Source: Thioalkalivibrio nitratireducens (GTDB lineage: Bacteria > Pseudomonadota > Gammaproteobacteria > Ectothiorhodospirales > Ectothiorhodospiraceae). From it: DNA of 44,050 nucleotides. Position 1 is the first letter of the stretch. Every line of letters starts with the position of its first letter. The notes beneath the pieces were generated by a model. That model was given only the letters and a program-made list of their open reading frames with translations, searched no databases and was not told the origin of the DNA. Positions 6,983-19,194 of the stretch are shown in pieces. Location of the stretch: the NCBI GenBank assembly GCA_011390385.1, contig JAABSN010000008.1:1-44050 (forward strand), given 5' to 3'. Both the position numbers and the translations under genes were made by a program.

Positions 6983-8299
6983 ATGAGCAAGCGTTCCAGC
7001 GTCGGGTACGGCCTCGTCACCGGCATCATCCTGGGGATTTTCCTCAGCGTATCCATCGGCGTCTTCGCGGACCGTGACGACGGTGCAAACGCGACTCTCC
7101 CGGTCGAAGATCTGCGCCGGTTCACCGACGTCTTCATGCGCATCAAGCGGAATTATGTCTCGGAGGTCGAGGATCGTGACCTGCTGGACAACGCGATCAA
7201 GGGAATGCTTTCCGGGCTCGACCCGCATTCCGCCTACCTCGACGAACGTGAATTCCGAGACCTGCAGGTGGGGACGAGTGGCGAGTTCGGGGGCCTCGGT
7301 ATCGAGGTCGGTATGGAAGACGGTTTCATCAAGGTCATCTCGCCAATCGACGACACACCAGCCAGCCGCGCGGGCATCCGCGCCGGCGACCTGATCATTC
7401 GACTCGACGACACGCCTGTGAAGGGCATGACGCTGTCCGATGCCGTGAACAGGATGCGCGGCAAGCGCGGCACCGACATCACGCTGACGATCATGCGCGA
7501 CGGCAACGATGGTCCGCAGAGAATCACCATCACTCGCGACATCATCCGCGTCCAGAGTGTGCGCTGGGAAGTCCTCGAGCCCGGATTCGGGTACGTTCGT
7601 ATCACCAATTTTCAGGCGCGCACCGCACGCGATCTGGTGCGAGCGATCGAGTCGCTGAAGGACGAGGGCCCGTTGCAAGGCCTGGTGCTGGATCTGCGCA
7701 ACAATCCGGGGGGCGTTCTGAATGGGGCGGTCGGCGTATCGGATGCGTTCCTCAATGATGGTCTGATCGTCTACACCGAAGGCCGGCTACAGGAATCCCA
7801 GTTCCGCTACACGGCCTCGCCCGGTGACGTCGCCGACGGCGTGCCGCTGGTCGTGCTGGTGAATGAAGGTTCGGCATCCGCGTCGGAAATCGTGGCCGGA
7901 GCGCTACAGGACCACAAGCGCGCCGTGATCATGGGTTCGCCCACCTTTGGCAAGGGGTCGGTGCAGACCATCCTGCCGTTGTCCCAGGATACGGCGATCA
8001 AGCTCACCACTGCTCGGTACTTCACACCCGATGGTCGTTCGATTCAGGCTGAAGGTATCCAGCCCGACATCAGGCTGGGAGCGCTGACGCTGGCTCGTGC
8101 TGCCGACAACGGTCCGCGCGTCAACGAAGCCAGCCTGCAGAACCGGCTGGACGGCGCTGACGAAGGCAGCGATCCGGCCCCGGACAACAACGCATCCGGT
8201 GACGAGGAAGAGGAGCAAACCCTTGCCCAGCGTGACTACGGATTGAACGAAGCTCTGAACCTGCTGAAAGGTCTCGCCATCCTTGGGAAGCGACCGTGA
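6983..8299 (+). CDS. ctp: C-terminal processing protease (S41 family)
   Basis: A 438-residue periplasmic serine protease with an N-terminal membrane/signal segment (about 9-27), an N-terminal helical part with FTDVFMRIKRNYV and GMLSGLDPHSAYL, a PDZ domain (about 100-175, containing FGGLGIEVG and SPIDDTPASRAGIRAGD) and the S41 core with LDLRNNPGG. The Ser/Lys dyad is S299 (GSASASE) and K324 (TFGKGSVQT), 25 residues apart as expected. Such proteases trim or degrade envelope proteins, including peptidoglycan hydrolases, with which the preceding EnvC fits. The ATG at 6983 was chosen because it directly precedes the signal segment; a longer frame from 6821 overlaps envC. A C-terminal acidic stretch (DEEEEQ) is present. 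Confidence 0.95.
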   Translation: MSKRSSVGYGLVTGIILGIFLSVSIGVFADRDDGANATLPVEDLRRFTDVFMRIKRNYVSEVEDRDLLDNAIKGMLSGLDPHSAYLDEREFRDLQVGTSGEFGGLGIEVGMEDGFIKVISPIDDTPASRAGIRAGDLIIRLDDTPVKGMTLSDAVNRMRGKRGTDITLTIMRDGNDGPQRITITRDIIRVQSVRWEVLEPGFGYVRITNFQARTARDLVRAIESLKDEGPLQGLVLDLRNNPGGVLNGAVGVSDAFLNDGLIVYTEGRLQESQFRYTASPGDVADGVPLVVLVNEGSASASEIVAGALQDHKRAVIMGSPTFGKGSVQTILPLSQDTAIKLTTARYFTPDGRSIQAEGIQPDIRLGALTLARAADNGPRVNEASLQNRLDGADEGSDPAPDNNASGDEEEEQTLAQRDYGLNEALNLLKGLAILGKRP

Positions 8300-8853
8300 G
8301 CGATCGTCCGGAAACGATCCGCGTCCTGGTTCCGTTGGCGCCGGGTTCCGAAGAACTGGAAGCGGTCACCATCATCGACCTGCTGCGCCGCGCCGGTTTC
8401 ACCGTGGTCGTCGCCGGACTGGACGCCGGCCCGGTGGAGTGCTCGCGCGGCACGGTGATCGTGCCCGACCAGCCGCTGGCCGATGTCGTCAATGACGACT
8501 TCGATCTGATCGTACTGCCGGGCGGCCTGCCCGGCGCCAATCACCTCCGCGACGACTCCCGGTTGCAGGCGATGCTTCTGCATCAGTCCGATGCGGGCCG
8601 GCTTCTCGGCGCCATCTGCGCCGCCCCCAAGGCGCTGGCCAGCGCGGGACTCTTGACCGGTCGTCGGGTCACGGCTTATACGGGCGCCCTCGATGACACG
8701 GGGACGCCCTCCACTGGTGCCCCGGTGGAAATCGACGCCGGTGTGGTCACCGGGCGCGGTCCGGGCGTCGCCATGGACTTCGCCCTGGCGCTGATCGAAC
8801 AGCTTGCCGGTTCCGAGGCACGTGAACGCGTCGAGCGACCGCTCCTGCGTTAA
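8296..8853 (+). CDS. DJ-1/PfpI family protein
   Basis: A 185-residue single-domain protein of the DJ-1/YajL group. It has the conserved glutamate E20 in GSEELEAV, the nucleophile-elbow cysteine C108 in GAICAAPKAL and the glycine-rich LPGGLPGA loop (74-81). Members are described as glyoxalases or protein/nucleotide deglycases and as oxidative stress chaperones; which applies here cannot be read from sequence. The GTG start overlaps the ctp stop (GTGA at 8296-8299), implying coupled translation, though the two products act in different compartments. The next gene downstream is convergent. Confidence 0.92.
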   Translation: MSDRPETIRVLVPLAPGSEELEAVTIIDLLRRAGFTVVVAGLDAGPVECSRGTVIVPDQPLADVVNDDFDLIVLPGGLPGANHLRDDSRLQAMLLHQSDAGRLLGAICAAPKALASAGLLTGRRVTAYTGALDDTGTPSTGAPVEIDAGVVTGRGPGVAMDFALALIEQLAGSEARERVERPLLR

Positions 8854-8868
8854 CGTGAACGCGCATCT

Positions 8869-8978
8869 CGTAGGGTGCTGTGAGGCGCAGCCGAACCGCA
8901 CCGATACCACGCGGGCCCCGACTCCAAGGCTCCCGGGCCGCGAACGGTGCAATTCGCTGCGGTCATTGGCACCCTACG
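8869..8978. repeat. Palindromic repeat element, full copy
   Basis: The element is bounded by a perfect 10-base inverted repeat, CGTAGGGTGC (8869-8878) and GCACCCTACG (8969-8978). Inside, GCGCAGCCGAACCGCACCG is imperfectly complementary to CGGTGCAATTCGCTGCGG further on, so the 110 bases can form a long hairpin. It lies between two convergent genes and could act as a bidirectional transcription stop or as a non-autonomous mobile palindrome. A partial second copy is close by at 9034. Confidence 0.75.
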
Positions 8979-9033
8979 CCATTCATCATCACGGGTGGCC
9001 GCCGGCGCCATGGCAGTTCACGTGAAAAAACCT

Positions 9034-9072
9034 GCGTAGGGTGTGTCGTGGCGCGCAGCCGAACCGCACCGA
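9034..9072. repeat. Palindromic repeat element, partial second copy (left half)
   Basis: GCGTAGGGTG, a short variable stretch, then GCGCAGCCGAACCGCACCGA repeats the left arm of the element at 8869, with no right arm; the next gene's stop codon begins 12 bases later. It looks like a remnant of the same element. Between the copies, at 9014-9029, is a CACGTG-centred palindrome, treated under findings. Confidence 0.65.
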
Positions 9073-9083
9073 GGCCATGGCGA

Positions 9084-9932
9084 TCACGCAGGCTCGAGCC
9101 ACTCGGCCACGTGCGGCAGGAAGTGGACCAACCCCTCAAGGATGCCCGCAGAGTAATTGCCGTTCATCCCGAGAAAACCGCCGCGCGCAACGTAGAGCCG
9201 GTTCGGGTAGCCCGCCTCGGCGACCCTTTGGATCGCCTCCTCGCGCACGTCATCCGGAGCATTGCGCACCAGCACCGCCTGCAGGCCGCTGACAAGAACC
9301 TCCAGGTCGTTCCCGCTGTCGCCCGAGAACACCGTCTGTGTAACGCTGAATCCCTTTTGACGCATCAGGAATTCGATCGCGTGGAGCTTGTTCGCCGCAG
9401 CCGGAAGCACATCGAGTAGACCGCAGCCGGCGGCCTCGTCGATGCTCCAGATCAGGCTGGCCCGAATCCCGCGAGCATCGAGTCTCTCCCGCATCTCCGC
9501 GAGCAGTGCATCCGGCCGGGTTCCGGCAGGCGCGTAATAGCTGAGCTTGAAGTCGTTCTGCTTCTCCATTTCCTGCAGGCGCAGATCGTCCAGTCCCCGC
9601 AACAGCCCCGCAAGGGACTCGCGGTCGTGACCCTGCCAGTCGGGCGCGATCTCGTCGGACCAGGCGTCCCAGGGCAACCATTCGCCGCCGCGCACCTGAT
9701 AGATCGTCGTACCGACATCGCCGATGGCATAGTCCGGGAGAGGCAGGTCATAGTCACGAATTGCGTCTTCCAGCAGCGACTTGTGGCGACCTGTGACGTA
9801 GACCAGGGTTGACTCCGATCGCGCAGCGAGCCGGCGCAGGCACGGCCGTGCCTCGGGCGACTCCGGCTGGGCGCCGTTGGGGATCACTGTACGGTCAAGG
9901 TCGGTACACAGAACAATCTCAGACTGGATCAT
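9084..9932 (-). CDS. Sucrose-phosphate-phosphatase-like HAD hydrolase
   Basis: A 282-residue HAD-IIB phosphatase. Motif I is CTDLDRTV (D11, D13), followed by YVTGRH (motif II), DYAIGDVGTTIY, KLSYYAP, LDVLPAAANKLHAIEFL (motif III lysine) and GDSGNDLEVL (motif IV), ending VRNA..AGILEGLVHF. The whole pattern resembles cyanobacterial sucrose-6F-phosphate phosphatase, which removes phosphate from sucrose 6-phosphate to give the osmolyte sucrose. Related HAD-IIB enzymes act on mannosyl-3-phosphoglycerate and trehalose phosphate, so the substrate is a prediction. No sugar-phosphate synthase gene is next to it: the neighbours are a convergent DJ-1 gene and a protease gene upstream at 61 bases. Confidence 0.8.
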   Translation of the reverse strand: MIQSEIVLCTDLDRTVIPNGAQPESPEARPCLRRLAARSESTLVYVTGRHKSLLEDAIRDYDLPLPDYAIGDVGTTIYQVRGGEWLPWDAWSDEIAPDWQGHDRESLAGLLRGLDDLRLQEMEKQNDFKLSYYAPAGTRPDALLAEMRERLDARGIRASLIWSIDEAAGCGLLDVLPAAANKLHAIEFLMRQKGFSVTQTVFSGDSGNDLEVLVSGLQAVLVRNAPDDVREEAIQRVAEAGYPNRLYVARGGFLGMNGNYSAGILEGLVHFLPHVAEWLEPA

Positions 9933-9993
9933 CGTTCATCCACTGGTTTTGCCCAAACGGGGCGTGGAAGCGGGTTGAGCGGCGGCGTTGCCA

Positions 9994-11238
9994 TCAGTCC
10001 TCGATCGGGACCAGCTCCAGTGCAATCTCGACGTCGGTTTCGCCGCCATCACGCCAGATGGTGACGGTTACCACGTCGCCTGCCTCGCGTTCGAGCACCA
10101 CCCGCTGGACATCGAGCGCGCGATCCACAGGCTCACCTTCGATCGCCGTGATCACGTCCATGCCGACCGGATACGGCTGATCATCGACCAACATGGCACC
10201 CTCGGGACCCCTGAGGCCGGCGCGATCGGCCGGACCGTCCTTCGACACGTCGGTGACGATCACACCCTGTGCGGGCAGTCCCAGACGTTCGCGCAGCGTG
10301 CGCGGGTAATCCTCGACGCGCAGCCCGATCTGCAGACCCAGCCTGGGCCGCGCCGGCAATTGGGCAGCAGCGGCCGCCAGGCCCGAAAGACCACCCGCAC
10401 GCAACATCTCCATCGCCTCGCGCAGAAGGTTACTGGGCACGGCAAGACCGATGCCCGCGAATGCACCGGCTGGCGCCAGAATGGTGTTGTTGATGCCAAC
10501 GACCTGCCCGGCGGAGTTTAGCAGCGGGCCGCCCGAATTGCCGGGGTTGATCGCGGCGTCGGTCTGAATGTATGGAATGTCGATCCCCACAAGCCCCGGC
10601 TGATGCCGTTCCACGGCCGAGATGATCCCTGCCGTCACGCTCGAATGCAGACCGAAGGGATTGCCGATCGCTATCGCCTTTTGCCCGACTCGAACGCGGT
10701 TCGAATCAGCCAGCGGAATCACCGCCACGGAAGGGGCCTGCCCAGGGTCCAGCAATTCGAGCAACGCGAGATCCACGTCGGGGTTGGCGCCCACGACACG
10801 GACCGGATGCTCGATCTCCGGGGTGCCGAGGTAGGACACGCTAAGCGACGCTCCAGGCGCCAGGTCGACGCGGTTTTCCGAAGCATCGCCCACCGCAATG
10901 GCGACCACGTGGAAATTCGTGATGATACGACCGGCTTCGTCAACCACGAACCCGCTCCCCCCGGCGATCCGCCGACCGTCGGAAGAGCGTTCGCCCCCGC
11001 TGTCAGCGGCCGAGACACGGACAGAGACCACACTGGGCCCGGCTGCGCGGACCACGGCAATGGTATTGCGTTCGTCAGCCAACCGGGAGCCGGGCACGTC
11101 GGTGCCGACTGCGCAACCGGACGTCGTGACCAGCAACCCGAGGAGGACTCCGGCAACGAGCGTGGTCCAGAGAAGACGTTCGTACCCGCGCCGGGAGATT
11201 CTGGAACGATCTCGATGACTGTGGGTTTCGGTCAGCAT
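9994..11238 (-). CDS. Membrane-anchored trypsin-like protease with PDZ domain (DegQ/DegS type)
   Basis: A 414-residue envelope protease with one N-terminal hydrophobic segment (about 22-39, ending VTTSGC) and one trypsin domain with the triad H110 (TNFHVV), D156 (DVDLALL) and S235 (GNSGGPLL). A single PDZ domain follows (about 310-400, LGLPAQGVIVTDVSKDGPADRAGL). One PDZ and an uncleaved anchor are closer to DegS than to DegP. The sequence before C42 is not a canonical lipobox, so lipidation is uncertain. The ATG at 11238 was chosen; the frame is open back to 11394 and a GTG at 11253 is possible. No rseA/rpoE-type partner is nearby. Confidence 0.88.
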   Translation of the reverse strand: MLTETHSHRDRSRISRRGYERLLWTTLVAGVLLGLLVTTSGCAVGTDVPGSRLADERNTIAVVRAAGPSVVSVRVSAADSGGERSSDGRRIAGGSGFVVDEAGRIITNFHVVAIAVGDASENRVDLAPGASLSVSYLGTPEIEHPVRVVGANPDVDLALLELLDPGQAPSVAVIPLADSNRVRVGQKAIAIGNPFGLHSSVTAGIISAVERHQPGLVGIDIPYIQTDAAINPGNSGGPLLNSAGQVVGINNTILAPAGAFAGIGLAVPSNLLREAMEMLRAGGLSGLAAAAAQLPARPRLGLQIGLRVEDYPRTLRERLGLPAQGVIVTDVSKDGPADRAGLRGPEGAMLVDDQPYPVGMDVITAIEGEPVDRALDVQRVVLEREAGDVVTVTIWRDGGETDVEIALELVPIED

Positions 11239-11390
11239 ACGCAGTTTCGTCACCGCACTTTCGTCCTGGAATCTGGTGGGATGGACAGCATAGGGCTTCG
11301 CGCCGCAACAGCCAAACCACTGGCTCGCCCGCACCCGACGCCCGTCAGCGGTACCGGATCCGGCACCCTGGAAGCAAACTGACCGACAAA

Positions 11391-13238
11391 TCACTCAACG
11401 GTGACGGACTTGGCAAGATTGCGGGGCTGGTCCACGTCAGTGCCCTTCAGCACCGCAGTATGGTAGGCGAGGAGCTGGAGCGGCAGGGTGAACAGAACGG
11501 GGGCCAGCGGCTCGAAAACGCGTCCACAGGGTAGACCGATCCAGATATCCGCGGCACTCAGCGCCTGGGCGGTATCGTGCTCGGCGAACACGATCAGCTG
11601 TCCACCCCGCGCGCGCACCTCCTGCAGGTTGCTGGCAAGCTTTTCCAGCTGCATGTCGTTGGGCGCAACCGCAATCACGGGCATGTCCGCATCCACAAGC
11701 GCGAGTGGTCCGTGTTTCAGTTCGCCCGAGGGATAAGCCTCCGCGTGGATGTAGGAGATCTCCTTGAGCTTCAGCGCACCTTCCATCGCGATCGGAAGCT
11801 GCAGGCCTCTACCGAGGAACAGGGCGTGTTCCCGCTCTACCAGCTCTTCAGCCACCAGTGCGACCTCGGCATCAAGGGCCAGCACGGCGAGAACCTGATC
11901 CGGCAGAGCGCGGAGAGCCTGGAGCCACTGAGCCCGCACCGCGACCGGCATGGTCGCCACCGGGCAATGCTCCCCCAGCAGCAGCACCAGAATGGCCAAT
12001 GCCACCAACTGGGTGGTGAAGGCCTTGGTCGAAGCCACGCCAATCTCCGGGCCGGCGTGGGTCATCAGTACCAGGTCCGCGTTGCGCACCATCGCGCTCT
12101 CGGGAACGTTGCAGATGGCCAGCCGCGCACAGAAGGGTTCCGCACGGGACTGTTTCAGCACCGCGAGGGTGTCCGCGGTTTCCCCCGACTGGGAGATCAC
12201 GACCAGCAGAGTACCTGGCGCGACCACGTGGGGCCGGTAACGGTATTCGCTCGCAACCTCGATCTGGCAGGTCAGCCCCAGCGCAGCCTCCATCCAGTAG
12301 CGCGCCACCATGCCCGCGTGATAGCTGGTGCCACAGGCGACGATCTGGACCGCGCGCACTTCCGCGAGCCGAGACGCCGTATCCGGGCCCAGAAGGTTGG
12401 GGAGCAGATCCTGCGCTCCGAGTCGCCCTTCCAGGGTTGCGGCGATGGCCTCGGGCTGCTCGTGGATCTCCTTCGCCATGAAGTGCCGGTACTCCCCGCG
12501 GTCAGCTGCCAGGGACTCCCGGCTGCTTTCGCGAACGGGGCGCTCGACCGGGATCCCTTCGGCATCGCAGATGCTGATGGCAAGGCGTTCCAGCACTGCG
12601 AAGTCGCCGTCTTCGAGATCCACGAAGCGCTGGGTTACCGGCAGGAGAGCCTGGATGTCGGAGGCCGCAAAGTTTTCGCCAATACCCAGGCCAATGACCA
12701 GCGGGCTGCCTTCACGTGCCAGGATCACGCGCTCCGGGGCTTCGCGATCCAGCACCGCCAGCGCGAAAGCGCCCTGCAGCTTGACGGCTGCGGCGCGCAG
12801 GGCGGTCAAAAGGTCGCCGCTGCCGTTTGCGAGTTCGTCGACGATCAGGTGGGCGATGACTTCAGTGTCGGTTTCGGAGGTGAAACGATGCCCTCGTTTC
12901 TCGAGCATCGCCCGCAAATCGGCGTGATTTTCGATGATCCCGTTGTGGACCACCGCAATGCGCTCGACCGAGACGTGAGGATGCGCATTATCGGTGCTGG
13001 GCTTGCCGTGTGTGGCCCAGCGGGTGTGGGCAACGCCGGCGTTCGCTTTCAGGGCGCTCCTCTCTACCGCTTCGGCGAGTGTGGCGACCTTGCCCAGCGT
13101 ACGTTCGCGCAACAGAAGTCCGTTTGCGAGCAGGGCGATCCCCGCCGAGTCGTAGCCCCGGTACTCGAGACGGCGCAGGCCCTCGATCAGGATCGGGACG
13201 ATATTGCGTTCAGCGATGCCGGCGACGATTCCACACAT
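11391..13238 (-). CDS. glmS: Glutamine-fructose-6-phosphate aminotransferase (isomerising)
   Basis: A 615-residue enzyme making glucosamine 6-phosphate, the first committed step to UDP-N-acetylglucosamine. The N-terminal glutaminase domain begins with the nucleophile C2 (MCGIVAGI) and contains RLEYRGYDSAG and HTRWATHGKPS; the two SIS domains follow with ACGTSYHAG, VISQSGETADT and VASTKAFTTQ; it ends with the conserved DQPRNLAKSVTVE. Length is normal. It starts nine bases after glmU, so the two amino-sugar genes form a unit downstream of the ATP synthase genes, as in other gammaproteobacteria. No glmS ribozyme is expected in this phylum and none was seen. Confidence 0.98.
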   Translation of the reverse strand: MCGIVAGIAERNIVPILIEGLRRLEYRGYDSAGIALLANGLLLRERTLGKVATLAEAVERSALKANAGVAHTRWATHGKPSTDNAHPHVSVERIAVVHNGIIENHADLRAMLEKRGHRFTSETDTEVIAHLIVDELANGSGDLLTALRAAAVKLQGAFALAVLDREAPERVILAREGSPLVIGLGIGENFAASDIQALLPVTQRFVDLEDGDFAVLERLAISICDAEGIPVERPVRESSRESLAADRGEYRHFMAKEIHEQPEAIAATLEGRLGAQDLLPNLLGPDTASRLAEVRAVQIVACGTSYHAGMVARYWMEAALGLTCQIEVASEYRYRPHVVAPGTLLVVISQSGETADTLAVLKQSRAEPFCARLAICNVPESAMVRNADLVLMTHAGPEIGVASTKAFTTQLVALAILVLLLGEHCPVATMPVAVRAQWLQALRALPDQVLAVLALDAEVALVAEELVEREHALFLGRGLQLPIAMEGALKLKEISYIHAEAYPSGELKHGPLALVDADMPVIAVAPNDMQLEKLASNLQEVRARGGQLIVFAEHDTAQALSAADIWIGLPCGRVFEPLAPVLFTLPLQLLAYHTAVLKGTDVDQPRNLAKSVTVE

Positions 13239-13247
13239 GGCAGGAGT

Positions 13248-14645
13248 CTAGTCCTTGGCCGGGTGGGGTGCCTTGCGCGGGCGTTCCCAGTCGGGCCGGG
13301 TTTCCTGCGGCGACCGCGTCAGTGTCAGCTTACCGGGCGGGGCATCCCGGGTCAGGACTGTTCCCGCACCGATTGTGGCTCCGTCCCCGACGGCCACCGG
13401 TGCCACAAGAGCCGCGTTCGAACCGATGAAGGCATCGGCACCGATCCGGGTGAAATGTTTATTCACACCATCGTAGTTGCAGGTGATCGTGCCCGCGCCG
13501 ATGTTCGAACGCGCACCCACGGTCGCGTCGCCCAGATAGGTCAGGTGATTGGCCTTGGCGTCAGGCCCGAGAGTGGCGTTCTTCATTTCGACGAAATTGC
13601 CCACGCGGGCGCCGGCTTCGAGCCGCGCCCCGGGACGCAGGCGCGCGAACGGCCCGACGCGACAACCGGACCCGATCTCGCAGGACTCGAGCAGCGAATA
13701 GGCATCGATCACCGCATCGTCGCCGACCGTCACGTCACGCAACCGGCAGCCCGGGCCGATCCGGACCCCGTCGCCCAACCGGACCATCCCTTCCAGGATC
13801 ACGTTCGCGTCCACCTGGCAATCCTGCCCGAAGACAAGCTCACCGCGCAGGTCAAAACGAGCGGGATCGGCCAGCGCCAGGCCATCACGAAGGCAATCGT
13901 CGGCGCGCGCTCGCTGGTATTGCCGCTCCTGCTGCGCCAGCTGACTGCGGTCATTCACCCCCAGCACGGCCTCGGGAAGGGAACTCAGGACGAGCGCCAC
14001 CGGCTGGCGTTCCGCGCGCGCGGCCGCGACGACGTCGGTGAGATACCACTCGCCCTGGCGCTGGTTGGCCTCGGCCTCCCCGGCGGCCAACCAGCGCTGG
14101 AGGTCGCCAGCGGCAGCGCAGAGGATGCCGGTATTGATACGCCGGATCTGCCGGATCGCCTCATCGGCGTCGCGTTCCTCGACGATCCGCTCGAGATGGC
14201 CCGGCGGGTGTTCGACCAGTCGGCCGTATCCGGTGGGGTCCGGAACTTCCGCCCCGAGGATCACCAGGCCGGCGCCGGCATCCAGGCAAGCCTTGATGTC
14301 CGACTCCGGAATCAGGGGCACGTCACCGTAGAGAACGACCACCCGCTCTGAAGGATCCTGATCAGCCAATGCCAGGGCAACCGCGTGCCCGGTGCCGTTC
14401 TGTACGGCCTGTTCGACGAAACGGAGGTCATCCGCGTCGGTGGTCTGGATCACGCGGTCGGCCTCGTGACCGACGACCACGGTGATCGAGCGCGGCTCCA
14501 GAGCACGGGCGCGCTGGAGCACATGCGCAATGAGCGGCCGGCCGCCCAACCGCTGCAGGACCTTCGGCAAGCGCGAACGCATGCGCGTACCCTTGCCGGC
14601 TGCAAGTACCACCACGTGCAGGGGAATCGTCACGTCGTCAGTCAT
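13248..14645 (-). CDS. glmU: Bifunctional GlmU (N-acetylglucosamine-1-P uridyltransferase / glucosamine-1-P acetyltransferase)
   Basis: A 465-residue two-domain enzyme that acetylates glucosamine 1-phosphate and then couples it to UTP, giving UDP-GlcNAc for peptidoglycan and lipopolysaccharide. The N-terminal pyrophosphorylase domain has LAAGKGTRM (14-22), KVLQRLGGRPL, QNGTGHAV and VLYGDVPL; from about residue 255 a left-handed beta helix of hexapeptide repeats follows, with FVEMKNATLG, NHLTYLGDA and GAGTITCNYDG carrying acetyltransferase residues. It is slightly longer than E. coli GlmU (456). About 164 bases separate it from atpC; no clear terminator was seen there. Confidence 0.98.
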   Translation of the reverse strand: MTDDVTIPLHVVVLAAGKGTRMRSRLPKVLQRLGGRPLIAHVLQRARALEPRSITVVVGHEADRVIQTTDADDLRFVEQAVQNGTGHAVALALADQDPSERVVVLYGDVPLIPESDIKACLDAGAGLVILGAEVPDPTGYGRLVEHPPGHLERIVEERDADEAIRQIRRINTGILCAAAGDLQRWLAAGEAEANQRQGEWYLTDVVAAARAERQPVALVLSSLPEAVLGVNDRSQLAQQERQYQRARADDCLRDGLALADPARFDLRGELVFGQDCQVDANVILEGMVRLGDGVRIGPGCRLRDVTVGDDAVIDAYSLLESCEIGSGCRVGPFARLRPGARLEAGARVGNFVEMKNATLGPDAKANHLTYLGDATVGARSNIGAGTITCNYDGVNKHFTRIGADAFIGSNAALVAPVAVGDGATIGAGTVLTRDAPPGKLTLTRSPQETRPDWERPRKAPHPAKD

Positions 14646-14809
14646 CAGGGAGATTCACCAGCGCACCAATGCGGCGACGATCGGCATTTCTTGCATGACC
14701 GGAGCCTGCTTCCGATTTGCAGCGCATGGGCCGCCCACAGGCCGCAAGGCCGCAGCAAGCCGCCGCACGCCATGGGCGCTCGTCCGGCAGGGCAGAGCAG
14801 GCACCACGC

Positions 14810-15232
14810 TCAGTTGGATCGGCGCAGCTTCTGGATCATCTGCAGGCGCGCCGCGGCCTCGACCAGCTCGGCCTGCGCCTTCGCGTAGTCGAAATCGGCC
14901 TTCGAATTGGCCAGCGCATCCTCGGCGCGGCGCTTGGCCTCCAGCGCCTCCGCCTCGTCGAGGTCCTTGGCCCGGATCGCGGTATCCGCCAGGACGGTGA
15001 CCACGTGCGGCTGCACCTCGAGGATGCCTCCGGAAACGAACACCCGCTGCGGATCGCCGTCCTCGGTCTCGCGGATACGCAGCTCACCCGGCTTCAGGCG
15101 CGCCAGCAACTGGGTGTGGCGGGGGTAGATCCCCACCTCGCCGACCTCGGTGGTGGCGGCGATCATGTACGCCTCACCCGAGTAGATCGACTCCTCGGCG
15201 CTGACGACGTCGACGTGAATGGTCATGGCCAT
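14810..15232 (-). CDS. atpC: F1 ATP synthase epsilon subunit
   Basis: A 140-residue central-stalk subunit. It has the N-terminal beta sandwich ([61 protein letters not shown]) and the C-terminal two-helix part (about 90-140) that can inhibit ATP hydrolysis. Last gene of the F-type operon, 12 bases after atpD. Start MAMT at 15232; a second ATG two codons later is possible. Confidence 0.97.
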   Translation of the reverse strand: MAMTIHVDVVSAEESIYSGEAYMIAATTEVGEVGIYPRHTQLLARLKPGELRIRETEDGDPQRVFVSGGILEVQPHVVTVLADTAIRAKDLDEAEALEAKRRAEDALANSKADFDYAKAQAELVEAAARLQMIQKLRRSN

Positions 15233-15244
15233 GGCAAACGCTCC

Positions 15245-16636
<1,392 letters not shown>

Positions 16637-16766
16637 CTAAGTCGGTAATTCTTGCCTGGGCGCGGGGCCAATGCCGGGAGCGCGGGTGACGCCGCGCCGC
16701 CGCACGATGCCGCTAGTCGACCGTGCCGAAAGATCGGTATGGGCACCGAGCTTCCCGCATTGCCCG

Positions 16767-17627
16767 CTAGACGGCGGCCGCGCCGCCGACGATCTCCGAG
16801 ATTTCCTGGGTGATCGCGGCCTGACGGGCCTTGTTGTAGATCAGTTGCAGTTCCTTGATCAGCGAGCCGGCGTTGTCCGAGGCCGACTTCATGGCCACCA
16901 TGCGCGCCGCCATCTCGCAGGCGACATTCTCGACCACCGCCTGGTAAATCATCGACTCCACGTAGCGTTCAAGCAGGGTATCGAGAACGGGATGGGTATC
17001 GGGCTCGTAGATGTAGTCCCAGTGATGCTTGAGTTCCTGTTCCTGGCTGGGTGCGGTGGGCAGCATCTGCGACACCACCGGCTGCTGGGTCATCGTATTG
17101 ATGAACTTGTTCTCCACCAACAGCACCTTGTCGATGCGACCGTCGCGGAAGCCGTCCAGCACGACCTTGATCCCCCCAACGAGATCCGTCATCCGCGGCC
17201 GGTCGCCCAGATGGGTCGCCTCCGCGATAATGTTGCCGCCCAGGCGCTTGAAGAAACCCAGCGCCTTGTTGCCGAACAGACACAGATCCACCTCGACGCC
17301 CTCGTCGCGGAAGTGCCTCATCTCGCCCACAGCCTTCTTGAACAGATTGACATTGAGGCCACCACACAGTCCGCGGTCGGTGGAGACGATGATCAGCGCG
17401 ACACGCTTGACCTCGCGCTCGATCATGAACGGATGTCGGTATTCCGCGTTGGCCATCGCAACGTGACCAATCGTGCTGTGGATCTTCCGGGCATAGGGGC
17501 GTGATTCCTCCATGCGATCCTGCGCCCGGCGCATCTTCGACGCCGCCACCATCTCCATGGCCTTGGTGATCTTCTGAGTACTCTTGATACTCTTGATCTG
17601 AGTCCGGATTTCCTTTGTGCCCGCCAT
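16767..17627 (-). CDS. atpG: F1 ATP synthase gamma subunit
   Basis: A 286-residue central shaft subunit whose rotation couples proton flow to catalysis. The N-terminal coiled helix ([32 protein letters not shown]) and the C-terminal helix ([43 protein letters not shown]) are the conserved parts and are intact; [10 protein letters not shown] lies in the middle. Twelve bases separate its start from the atpA stop. Confidence 0.98.
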   Translation of the reverse strand: MAGTKEIRTQIKSIKSTQKITKAMEMVAASKMRRAQDRMEESRPYARKIHSTIGHVAMANAEYRHPFMIEREVKRVALIIVSTDRGLCGGLNVNLFKKAVGEMRHFRDEGVEVDLCLFGNKALGFFKRLGGNIIAEATHLGDRPRMTDLVGGIKVVLDGFRDGRIDKVLLVENKFINTMTQQPVVSQMLPTAPSQEQELKHHWDYIYEPDTHPVLDTLLERYVESMIYQAVVENVACEMAARMVAMKSASDNAGSLIKELQLIYNKARQAAITQEISEIVGGAAAV

Positions 17628-17639
17628 TGCGTGCCCCCG

Positions 17640-19181
<1,542 letters not shown>

Positions 19182-19194
19182 TGCTTGTTTCCTC

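Noticed and set aside
11391..13400. glmS ribozyme
   Set aside because: The glmS gene has only nine bases in front of it and lies behind glmU; no room for a ribozyme and none expected in this phylum.
11577..14351. A 924-codon plus-strand open frame across glmS and glmU
   Set aside because: It is antisense to two complete, well-recognised genes, has no family similarity and is the product of high GC content removing stop codons.
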